A stretch of 11,665 nt of DNA from Quisquiliibacterium sp. (lineage in GTDB: Bacteria > Pseudomonadota > Gammaproteobacteria > Burkholderiales > Burkholderiaceae_E). The DNA is taken from the NCBI GenBank assembly GCA_023257915.1, contig JALRBB010000126.1, forward strand, positions 1 to 11,665, in the 5' to 3' direction. The position numbers and the translations under genes are program-made. Numbering within the stretch: the stretch's first letter is position 1; every line of letters starts with the position of its first letter. This document shows, piece after piece, positions 1 to 5,983 of this stretch. The notes beneath the pieces were generated by a model that was not told the DNA's origin, ran no database searches, and was given only the letters and a program-made list of their open reading frames with translations.

Positions 1-123
1 GACCCCGACGGTGCGCTGGCAGGCTCCTATCGCGAGATCGCGCGACGCATTGCGGTCAAGATCGCCGAGAAGGCGCGTGACATGACGTCGCGCTTTCCGT
101 CGATCGTCGTCCAGAACACCTGA
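1..123 (+). CDS. apbC: ApbC/Mrp Fe-S cluster carrier P-loop ATPase, C-terminal fragment
   Basis: Only the last 40 codons are present; the gene enters from the left edge and ends at TGA 121-123. Visible features are the start DPDGALAGSYREIARR and the terminal FPSIVVQNT, which match the C-terminal tail of betaproteobacterial Mrp/ApbC proteins as I know them (…DPD…YR-IAR…FP-IVV-NT). The family binds and transfers [4Fe-4S] clusters to apo-proteins in the cytoplasm; its Walker motif and CxxC would lie upstream and cannot be checked. The modA start is only 4 bp downstream, so the mod genes may be read from the apbC transcript. An Fe-S carrier next to a locus encoding many Fe-S clusters is suggestive, but apbC is a general housekeeping gene. 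Confidence 0.8.
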   Translation, partial: DPDGALAGSYREIARRIAVKIAEKARDMTSRFPSIVVQNT

Positions 124-127
124 ATGC

Positions 128-1000
128 GTGGACGCCGCGCCGCGATTCACCAGCTCGGGAGCTGACACCGGCTCCGGGCGGCGGCGCGCACTGCGCCTGC
201 TTGCCGCGACCAGTGCATGGGCGGCGGTGCATCCGTTGCGCGCGCTTGCGGCCAGCGGCGCGACTCCGCTGACGCTGTTTGCCGCGGCCAGCACCCGCGA
301 CGCGTTGCTCGAGCTGGAGCCGATCTGGGCACGCACCGGGCAAGCCGGGCTGCGGCTGGTCTTTGCGGCCAGCTCCGCGCTGGCGCGCCAGATCGAGCAG
401 GGCGCTCCGGCTGACCTGGTGCTCAGTGCAGACACTGCCTGGATGCAGTATCTGGACCAGCGAGCGCTGGTGACGCGGTCCAGTATCCATCCCTTGCTCG
501 GAAACGCACTGGTGCTGATTGCTCCGGCCAAAGACGCCAGGCATCCGGCGCTCGCCGCAGGGCAACAGCTGCGCCTGGCGCCCGGAGTCGATCTACGAGC
601 GGCGCTGGCAGGCGGCAGGCTGGCGCTTGGCGATGTGCGTTCGGTACCTGCCGGGCGCTATGCGCAGGCCGCGTTGGCCTGGCTGGGAGCCTGGGACGCA
701 CTGCAGGGGCATCTGGCGATGAGCGAGAACGTGCGCGCGGCGCTCGCGCTGGTCGCGCGGGGCGAGGCTCCGCTGGGCATCGTCTACGCAAGCGACGCGC
801 AGGTCGAGCCGCGGGTCAGGGTGCTTGCCGTGTTTCCCCGGCAGGCGCATCCGGCGATCCTCTATCCGCTGGCGCGCGTTGCGGCAAGTCGGCACCCTCA
901 GGCCGAAACGTTTCACGCATTCCTGCGTTCGGCCGCGGCGAGTGAGGTCTTTCGCCGGCATGGTTTTCTGCCACCCCCATCCGCAGGCAGCGCGTCATGA
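128..1000 (+). CDS. modA: ModA-like molybdate/tungstate-binding periplasmic protein
   Basis: Predicted 290-aa substrate-binding protein of the ModABC importer. Residues 18-42 look like an export signal: an arginine cluster (GRRRALRLL, somewhat Tat-like), a hydrophobic stretch and a possible cleavage site near LRALAAS. The mature part carries ModA hallmarks: the first oxyanion loop around FAAASTRDAL, then FAASSALARQIEQGAPADL (about residues 78-96) followed by LSADTAWM, then VPAGRYAQAAL, and near the end GIVYASDA and HPAILYPLA. ModA proteins bind molybdate and tungstate almost equally; TupA-type tungstate signatures are absent. The chosen start is GTG 128, 4 bp after the apbC stop. ATG 124 is in another frame and stops quickly. 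The start is the least certain part of this call, because the 17 residues before the arginine cluster are unusually long. It overlaps modB by ATGA. Confidence 0.9.
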   Translation: MDAAPRFTSSGADTGSGRRRALRLLAATSAWAAVHPLRALAASGATPLTLFAAASTRDALLELEPIWARTGQAGLRLVFAASSALARQIEQGAPADLVLSADTAWMQYLDQRALVTRSSIHPLLGNALVLIAPAKDARHPALAAGQQLRLAPGVDLRAALAGGRLALGDVRSVPAGRYAQAALAWLGAWDALQGHLAMSENVRAALALVARGEAPLGIVYASDAQVEPRVRVLAVFPRQAHPAILYPLARVAASRHPQAETFHAFLRSAAASEVFRRHGFLPPPSAGSAS

Positions 1001-1695
1001 GCTGGCTTGCGCCGGATGAATGGCAGGCGATCCAGTTGAGCCTGAAGGTCGCGCTCTGGGCGACCGTCGGCTCGCTTCCGGCGGGTGTCATGATTGCCTG
1101 GCTGCTGGCCCGCAAGCGCTTTCCGGGCATGTTGCTGCTCAACAGCCTGGTGCATCTGCCGCTGGTGATGCCGCCGGTCGTGACCGGTTATCTGCTGTTG
1201 CTCGCATTTGGTCGACGCGGACCGATTGGTGCATGGCTCGAGGAGCAATTCGGCATCGTGTTCGCATTTCGGTGGACCGGTGCGGCGCTGGCCTGCGCGG
1301 TGATGGGCTTTCCGCTGATGGTCCGGGCGATCCGGCTGGCGATCGAGGCTGTCGACCCCCGCCTGGAGCAGGCCGCTGCCACGCTTGGCGCATCGCCCGC
1401 CTGGGTGTTCTTGACGGTCACGCTGCCGCTGGCGCTTCCGGGCATCATCGCCGGTGCGGTCCTGTGCTTTGCCAAGGCGCTCGGCGAGTTTGGCGCGACA
1501 ATCACCTTCGTGTCGAACATTCCCGGCGAGACGCAGACGATTCCGTCGGCCATCTATGCGTACACCCAATCGCCGAGCGGCGATGCCGGTGCGATGCGTC
1601 TGACCTTGATCGCGATCGCGATCTCGCTGCTCGCACTTGCCATCTCCGAGATGCTTGCGCGGCGGGTCGGGCGTGCGCGGGCGGCAAGCTCATGA
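997..1695 (+). CDS. modB: ModB molybdate/tungstate ABC transporter permease
   Basis: Integral inner-membrane permease of 232 aa, a usual length for ModB. Several hydrophobic segments are visible (for example about residues 15-37, 45-68, 90-110, 148-166 and 200-220). The cytoplasmic EAA loop that docks on the ATPase is clear at roughly residues 117-153, with EQAAATLGASPAWVF followed by the LPGIIAG helix. The C-terminal half has KALGEFGATITFVSNIPG, a strongly conserved ModB/CysT-family segment. ATG 997 overlaps the modA stop by 4 bp, and its own stop overlaps modC by 4 bp, so the three genes are almost certainly translated together. Family membership is secure. Specificity for molybdate versus tungstate is set by the binding protein, not by this subunit. 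Confidence 0.93.
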   Translation: MSWLAPDEWQAIQLSLKVALWATVGSLPAGVMIAWLLARKRFPGMLLLNSLVHLPLVMPPVVTGYLLLLAFGRRGPIGAWLEEQFGIVFAFRWTGAALACAVMGFPLMVRAIRLAIEAVDPRLEQAAATLGASPAWVFLTVTLPLALPGIIAGAVLCFAKALGEFGATITFVSNIPGETQTIPSAIYAYTQSPSGDAGAMRLTLIAIAISLLALAISEMLARRVGRARAASS

Positions 1696-2825
1696 TCCGC
1701 TTCGATGCTGAACTGCCGCGGGGTGAGTTTCGCTTCGCGCTGTCGTTCGAGGCCGACACTGGCGCGCTTGCGCTATTCGGTCCATCCGGCTCCGGAAAGT
1801 CGACTGCGCTCGGGGTGTTGTCCGGATTGGTACGCCCGCTCAAGGGCCGCGTGCAGGTCGGCGACGAGGTTCTGTTCGACAGCGCCGCGGGGATCAATGT
1901 CCCGCCGCATCAGCGCCGGATCGGTCTGGTGTTCCAGGATGCGCTGCTGCTGCCACACCTGGATGTCAGACAAAACCTGCTCTACGGGCGCTGGTTCGGA
2001 CGCAACCGGGCTCAGGTCGTCGAGCTCGATGAGGTCTGTGAGCTGCTGGGTATCTCCCATTTGCTGCAACGACGGCCTGCCGGCCTGTCTGGCGGCGAGC
2101 GCCAGCGGGTCGCGATCGGCAGGGCGTTGTTGTCACGGCCGCGATTGCTGCTTTTCGACGAGCCCTTCGCGTCGCTGGACTATGCACGCCGGATGGAGGT
2201 CCTGCCCTACATCTTGCGATTGCACGAGCGAACCGGGATTCCGTTCATCTATGTGTCTCACGCAATCGACGAGGTGGCGCGCCTTGCCGATCAGGTCGTC
2301 GTTCTGGAGCAGGGCCGGCGCAAGGCGTTCGGACCGCCCGGCGAGGTGCTGGCCCCAGACTGGGCCTCGGCTGGCGAAGGGCGCTTGGCTGCGGTGTCGG
2401 TCATTGAGGCGGTGGTGCGGGAGCATGACCTGCGCTACGGTTTGACGATGCTCGAGCATCCGGCCGGACCGATCAGCGTGCCCGGTCGGATCGGGGAACC
2501 TGGACGTGTGCATCGGGTGATCGTGCGCGCGCTGGATGTGGGTCTCGCAGTTCAGCGTCCGCGAGACGTCAGCTTTCGAACTGTGCTGCGAGGAACGATC
2601 CGTGCGATCGATCGCGATGACTCGCCGCTGGCCCGGGTCGAGATCGCACTGCTCGGCTCCGGGCGTCTGGTCGCTCTGGTGACACGGCACTCGGTTGATG
2701 CGCTTGCCCTGGACGCGGGCGATGAGATCTTCGCGATGGTCAAGGCGGTGGCGCTCGATGACAGGGCGCTGGCGCTGACAATCCATGCCCGCACCTCGAC
2801 GCGACAAGCGAACGGCAACGGATAA
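1692..2825 (+). CDS. modC: ModC molybdate/tungstate importer ATPase with C-terminal TOBE/Mop domain
   Basis: ATPase subunit of 377 aa. It has Walker A GPSGSGKST (30-38), a Q-loop at VFQD (80-83), the signature LSGGERQRVAIGRALL (132-147), Walker B LLLFDEP (152-158) and the switch histidine in YVSHAIDE. After about residue 230 comes an extension; residues about 297-365 (from TVLRGTIRAI to FAMVKAVALDD) resemble the TOBE/Mop fold that binds the oxyanion in ModC proteins and permits feedback inhibition of transport. The start is ATG 1692, overlapping the modB stop. The open frame continues upstream to 1020, but that part lies inside modB and has no ABC features. The stop is 5 bp from the convergent modE stop. 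Confidence 0.94.
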   Translation: MIRFDAELPRGEFRFALSFEADTGALALFGPSGSGKSTALGVLSGLVRPLKGRVQVGDEVLFDSAAGINVPPHQRRIGLVFQDALLLPHLDVRQNLLYGRWFGRNRAQVVELDEVCELLGISHLLQRRPAGLSGGERQRVAIGRALLSRPRLLLFDEPFASLDYARRMEVLPYILRLHERTGIPFIYVSHAIDEVARLADQVVVLEQGRRKAFGPPGEVLAPDWASAGEGRLAAVSVIEAVVREHDLRYGLTMLEHPAGPISVPGRIGEPGRVHRVIVRALDVGLAVQRPRDVSFRTVLRGTIRAIDRDDSPLARVEIALLGSGRLVALVTRHSVDALALDAGDEIFAMVKAVALDDRALALTIHARTSTRQANGNG

Positions 2826-2830
2826 GCGGC

Positions 2831-3277
2831 TCAGTTCCGGGAATCTTTGTCGCTACCGCTGCCGCCAGTCCCGGTGACAGTTGGGGGAAACGGTGCGCCA
2901 GGCACGCCGGGGCTGCTTGCCGGCAGATCGCGCAGGCGGGCGAGTATCCCGGCGAAGTGCCGTTCGACCGAGGCCCGGCTTTCCCGCGACGCGGCTTCCC
3001 AGGCATCCAGCAGCTCAGATCCGAAGTCGGTCAACGCGCAGTGCGCCTGCTCCAACTCGCCTGGGCCGACGATGACCGAAGGCTGGTCGAACATCGCATT
3101 GACCGAGTCCAGCAACATCCACGCCCGGCGCAGCGACATATTCATTTCGCGGGCTGCCTGCGCAATCGATCCGGACCGTCGCACCGCTTCGAGCAGCGCC
3201 ATCTTGCCCGGGCCGAGACGCGCATGCTCGGCAAAGCGCAAGCGCAGGCTGATCGCCTGGGATTCGTTGGCTCTCAT
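2831..3277 (-). CDS. modE: ModE-type winged-helix regulator, one-domain form without the Mop sensor
   Basis: The 148-aa protein begins with a ModE/LysR-like winged HTH: LGPGKMALLEAVRRSGSIA (21-39) and AAREMNMSLRRAWMLLDSVN (41-60) match the ModE pattern (G-x-GK…LLEAI…GSI-AAR-MGMSYRRAW-LVD). In ModE, apo/holo switching is done by two C-terminal Mop domains; here about 50 residues follow the HTH region and end in a low-complexity Pro/Gly/Ser tail, so the oxyanion sensor is missing. The usual glycine-rich wing (GGxGGGGAxLT) is replaced by GPGELEQAHCALT (71-83). It is convergent to modC (5 bp between stops) and divergent from the 3388-5325 gene set, so it may act on the promoter between them. Short HTH-only ModE proteins occur in other proteobacteria. 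How this one would sense metal is unknown. Confidence 0.85.
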   Translation of the reverse strand: MRANESQAISLRLRFAEHARLGPGKMALLEAVRRSGSIAQAAREMNMSLRRAWMLLDSVNAMFDQPSVIVGPGELEQAHCALTDFGSELLDAWEAASRESRASVERHFAGILARLRDLPASSPGVPGAPFPPTVTGTGGSGSDKDSRN

Positions 3278-3387
3278 CGGATCGGGCTCACAGGCGTCGG
3301 TGCGCGCATCGGGATCGCTCAGGAAATGGTCGTTGGTTGACGATGGTAATCCAGCGGAGCGTCCGGAACGGTTACGCTACGCATCCG
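3278..3387. other. Divergent intergenic region between modE and the type II importer genes
   Basis: This gap should hold the modE promoter (minus strand) and probably that of the 3388-5325 genes (plus strand). A TTGACG hexamer at 3337-3342 is close to a -35 consensus, but no convincing -10 lies at the right distance. A small tandem repeat TACGCTACGC occurs at 3373-3382 inside an imperfect palindrome-like stretch. No E. coli-type ModE box (TATATA half-sites) is visible. A regulator site here is plausible only from position. Confidence 0.3.
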
Positions 3388-3540
3388 ATGAAGCTTCCTG
3401 CCTATCTATTGCCCCAGGCATTGCTCCGGGCGCGTCGTGAGCGCGGGCGAAAGCGCGCTGTCCAGCTAGAGATCGGCCTGCCCGTGGTCTTTGCCATCGC
3501 TGGCAGGATCGGCCGCGGCCGTCCGGCAAGCAAGCGATGA
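3388..3540 (+). CDS. Possible small hypothetical protein (50 aa) overlapping the permease start
   Basis: Open frame from ATG 3388 to TGA 3538-3540, overlapping the downstream permease ATG (3537) by ATGA, the same coupling used in modABC. The product is strongly basic (RARRERGRKR in the middle, RGRPASKR at the end) with a short hydrophobic stretch LEIGLPVVFAIAG. I do not recognise it. It is not a signal peptide or a binding-protein remnant that I can identify, and no clear Shine-Dalgarno precedes it. The permease itself has a poor ribosome site, so translation of this ORF could feed it. It may equally be chance: high-GC DNA readily gives such frames. Confidence 0.3.
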   Translation: MKLPAYLLPQALLRARRERGRKRAVQLEIGLPVVFAIAGRIGRGRPASKR

Positions 3541-4544
3541 CACCGCTCCGCGCCCCGGGCATCACCGGTTTTCTGGCCGTGCTTCTCGGATTCGCGCTGC
3601 TGTTGGCAGTGGCGGCAGGGCGCTATCCGGTGACGATGATGCAACTGCTTGACGCACTGTTCGCCGGCCCACCGGACAGCAATGCGGAGCGGTTTGGGGC
3701 GCAGAACCTCGTCTGGCAGTTGCGCGGTCCGCGGGTACTCGTGGCCGCGCTGGTTGGTGCGGCGCTCGCCGCGTCCGGAGCGGCGATGCAGTCGGTCTTT
3801 CGAAACCCGCTGGCCGCTCCTGATCTGCTCGGTGTATCGGCCGGCGCCGCACTGGGTGCGGTGCTGGCGATCCTGCTGGGATGGCCTACCGGCATGCTGC
3901 AAGCGGCGGCCTTCGCCGGCGGCCTCGCGGCGGTCGGGCTGGTCTGGTCGCTCGGCCGGCGATTGCCGCTGCGCGACCCGATGCTCGGGCTGGTGCTGGC
4001 CGGAATTGCGATCGGCAGCCTGCTCGGTGCGCTCGTGTCGCTGGCCAAACTGCTGGTCGATCCGATCGGAGAGCTGCCCGCCATCACGTTCTGGCTTCTG
4101 GGCAGTTTCGCCGGAATCGAAGCCAGCCAGCTTGGCTGGGTGGCCGGTGCGATGCTGCTGGGCATGCTGCCGCTGATCGCGTTGCGCTGGAAGGCCGATG
4201 CGCTGGCGCTGTCCGACGATGAGGTCCGTTCGCTGGGAATTCCGCTTGCAAGGCTGCGCTTGTGGCTGGTGCTTGGCGCGACGTTGCTCGCGGCGGTCTC
4301 GGTCGCGGCGGCTGGCATCATCGGCTGGGTTGGACTGGTAGTCCCGCACGCGGCGCGGATGCTGGTCGGTGCGTCCTTCGCGCGTTTGCTGCCGGTCAGC
4401 GCGTTGCTCGGGGCGCTGTTGATGGTCGCTATCGACGCGCTGTCGCGCAGCATCGCGATGACCGAAGTGCCGCCGGGGGTTCTGACCGCCGTGGTCGGCG
4501 CACCGGCGCTGTTTGCGCTGATGATGCGCAGCCGCCATGTCTGA
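3537..4544 (+). CDS. FecCD/BtuC-family type II ABC importer permease (MolB-like)
   Basis: 335-aa polytopic inner-membrane protein, a typical length for the FecCD family, with about ten hydrophobic segments. Diagnostic stretches are LRGPRVLVAALVGAALAASG (62-81), then AMQSVFRNPLAAPDLLGVSA (83-102) with GAALGA, and later ITFWLLGSFAG, DDEVRSLGI and GIIGWVGLVVPHAARM. This family imports cobalamin, iron-siderophores or heme, but the MolB branch (Haemophilus influenzae MolBC-A) moves molybdate and tungstate. Position between mod and aor genes favours MolB-like use; sequence alone cannot prove the substrate. No cobalamin riboswitch or TonB receptor is present nearby. No periplasmic binding protein gene is adjacent, which is unusual. 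Confidence 0.88.
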   Translation: MTPLRAPGITGFLAVLLGFALLLAVAAGRYPVTMMQLLDALFAGPPDSNAERFGAQNLVWQLRGPRVLVAALVGAALAASGAAMQSVFRNPLAAPDLLGVSAGAALGAVLAILLGWPTGMLQAAAFAGGLAAVGLVWSLGRRLPLRDPMLGLVLAGIAIGSLLGALVSLAKLLVDPIGELPAITFWLLGSFAGIEASQLGWVAGAMLLGMLPLIALRWKADALALSDDEVRSLGIPLARLRLWLVLGATLLAAVSVAAAGIIGWVGLVVPHAARMLVGASFARLLPVSALLGALLMVAIDALSRSIAMTEVPPGVLTAVVGAPALFALMMRSRHV

Positions 4545-5325
4545 GCCGATGCTGCAGGCTGTCGGTTTGCGCTTCGGTGCGGCGGGTGTCGCGCTGGCGC
4601 CTGCGTTCGGGCTGACGCTTCGCGCCGGGGAGATGCTCGTACTGCTGGGGCCGAACGGCGCCGGCAAGACCACGCTGTTTCGCACGCTGCTCGGACTGCA
4701 GCGGCCGCTCGAGGGAGAGATACGTTGGAACGGCACGAGGCTTGACGCGCTCGGTGCGCCTCAGATGGCCCATCTGGTCGCCTACGTGCCGCAGGCCCCG
4801 GCGGCGGCGTTCGACTTCGACGTACGGGCTTATGTGATGATGGGTCGCCTGGGAGCACTGACAGGCATGCGCAGCCCGGGCGACGCGGACCACCGGGCGG
4901 TGGATGCCGCGATCGATCGTCTGGGCATGACGGCGATGCGCGACCGGCCGTTGTCCCGGCTGTCCGGTGGCGAGAGGCAGCTTTGTGCGATCGCCAGGGC
5001 GCTGGCTCAGGATTGTCGGGCGATCCTGCTCGACGAGCCGGCTGCCAGTCTGGATCTCGCCAATCAGGCACGCGTGCTGCGTCTGCTGGGCCAGCTTGCC
5101 CGGGAGGGGATGGCAATCGCCTATTCGACCCATGACCCGAATCACGCGCTGGCCACCGGCGATCTCGTGCTGTTGCTGGCTTCCGGACGCGAGCCGCGAC
5201 TCGGTCCGGTTGACCAGATCATCGCCCCTCAGGTGCTGTCAGACACGTTCGGGATCGCCCTGAGCCAGGCGCAGGCAGCCGACGGCACGCGCATGATCGG
5301 CGCATCGCGCCAGCCCAGGGCCTGA
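4537..5325 (+). CDS. Type II ABC importer ATPase (BtuD/FepC/MolC-like)
   Basis: 262-aa ATPase overlapping the permease stop by 8 bp. It has Walker A GPNGAGKTT (38-46), a Q-loop at YVPQ (83-86), the signature LSGGERQLCAIARALAQ (142-158), Walker B ILLDEP (163-168), the D-loop SLD (171-173) and the switch motif STHDPNHA. The THxPN form of the H-loop is typical of ATPases paired with FecCD permeases, including MolC. The protein ends after a short C-terminal extension and has no TOBE/Mop domain, unlike ModC upstream. It forms one importer with the preceding gene. Substrate is inferred from context as oxyanion (molybdate/tungstate) but could be a siderophore or corrinoid. Confidence 0.88.
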   Translation: MSEPMLQAVGLRFGAAGVALAPAFGLTLRAGEMLVLLGPNGAGKTTLFRTLLGLQRPLEGEIRWNGTRLDALGAPQMAHLVAYVPQAPAAAFDFDVRAYVMMGRLGALTGMRSPGDADHRAVDAAIDRLGMTAMRDRPLSRLSGGERQLCAIARALAQDCRAILLDEPAASLDLANQARVLRLLGQLAREGMAIAYSTHDPNHALATGDLVLLLASGREPRLGPVDQIIAPQVLSDTFGIALSQAQAADGTRMIGASRQPRA

Positions 5326-5488
5326 TCCGGCGAGTGCGGCGCAGACTCTGACTGACCCGCCATTGACGGATCGGACTGCGGTGCCGGCGAACTGCGCGCC
5401 AGGGATCTGTGCAAGTTCGATTTCGCGCGGTATATTCCTCTCGTCATAAGCGTTTCCCTAGAAAACCGCGGATTTAGGTGGAGGCAAC
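5326..5488. promoter_or_regulatory. Intergenic region upstream of aorA with candidate promoter
   Basis: 163-bp gap between the importer ATPase and aorA. A TATATT hexamer at 5431-5436 is a good -10 candidate; the hexamer 17 bp upstream (TGTGCA, 5408-5413) is a poor -35, which would suit an activated promoter. A strong Shine-Dalgarno, GGTGGAGG at 5477-5484, sits just before ATG 5489. GCGCAG near 5340 and CTGCGC near 5390 could pair at long range, but there is no U-tract terminator. No FNR box (TTGAT-N4-ATCAA) or sigma-54 element was found. Confidence 0.4.
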
Positions 5489-5965
5489 ATGCAGAAATCC
5501 CTGCATATCAATCCGGACAAGTGCACAGGCTGTCTGCAGTGCGAGATGGCGTGCAGCTACGAGAACTACGGCACGTTCACGACGGCCAAGTCGCGCATCA
5601 AGGTGTTCGACTTCCATCAAACCGGCCGCAAGGTGCCGTATACCTGCACCCAATGCGATGAGGCCTGGTGCCTTCATGCCTGTCCTGTCGAGGCAATCAA
5701 GATGGACGCCGCAACCGGCGCCAAGGTTGTTCTCGATGATGTCTGCGTCGGATGCAAGGTCTGCACGATCGCCTGCCCGTTTGGCACGGTCAACTACGTG
5801 CAAGAGACCGGCAAGGTGCAAAAGTGCGACCTGTGCGGTGGCGATCCGGCCTGTGCCGATGCCTGCCCCACCGGCGCGATCACCTTCGTGGACGCCAACT
5901 GGACCGGTCTGGACCGGATGAAGCAATGGGCCGACAAGCTGGGCAACCAGCCGGCTTCAACCTGA
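5489..5965 (+). CDS. aorA: AorA: four-cluster [4Fe-4S] ferredoxin-type electron-transfer subunit
   Basis: 158 aa with sixteen cysteines in four ferredoxin-type groups: C12-C15-C18-C22, C53-C56-C61-C65, C86-C89-C92-C96 and C113-C116-C122-C126, the layout of HycB/DmsB-type subunits binding four [4Fe-4S] clusters. It has no signal peptide, so it should be cytoplasmic. The gene directly precedes the AOR catalytic subunit (18 bp gap), the arrangement of AorA in Aromatoleum aromaticum, where AorA subunits are known to polymerise into a filament that decorates itself with AorB and is capped by AorC. Its expected role is to carry electrons between AorB and the FAD subunit. The ATG has a strong ribosome site. 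Whether this version also forms filaments is inference from the family. Confidence 0.9.
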   Translation: MQKSLHINPDKCTGCLQCEMACSYENYGTFTTAKSRIKVFDFHQTGRKVPYTCTQCDEAWCLHACPVEAIKMDAATGAKVVLDDVCVGCKVCTIACPFGTVNYVQETGKVQKCDLCGGDPACADACPTGAITFVDANWTGLDRMKQWADKLGNQPAST

Positions 5966-5983
5966 ACCTGGAGGAGACACGAC

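Noticed and set aside
1020..1691. N-terminal extension of the modC frame
   Set aside because: It lies inside modB, shows no ABC features, and ATG 1692 gives a standard ModC N-terminus with an ATGA overlap.
1705..2445. 246-codon plus-strand frame inside modC
   Set aside because: Cys/Arg/Ser-rich out-of-frame translation; modC in the other frame has all ABC motifs.
3278..3536. Cobalamin riboswitch or Moco riboswitch upstream of the BtuC-like permease
   Set aside because: No B12-box-like conserved core and no Moco/Tuco-type stem arrangement was visible.
3402..4736. 444-codon open frame on the minus strand, antisense to the importer genes
   Set aside because: The translation is a low-complexity Arg/Gln/Pro/Ala mix without domains. 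The plus strand carries clear permease and ATPase motifs. It is a typical antisense shadow of high-GC codon bias.
3623..5116. 497-codon open frame on the minus strand
   Set aside because: Ser/Pro/Ala/Arg-rich, no motifs, and fully opposite two well-supported genes.
5326..5488. Possible FNR box or sigma-54 promoter before aorA, expected for an anaerobic aldehyde pathway
   Set aside because: No TTGAT-N4-ATCAA or GG-N10-GC element with acceptable flanks could be found by eye.
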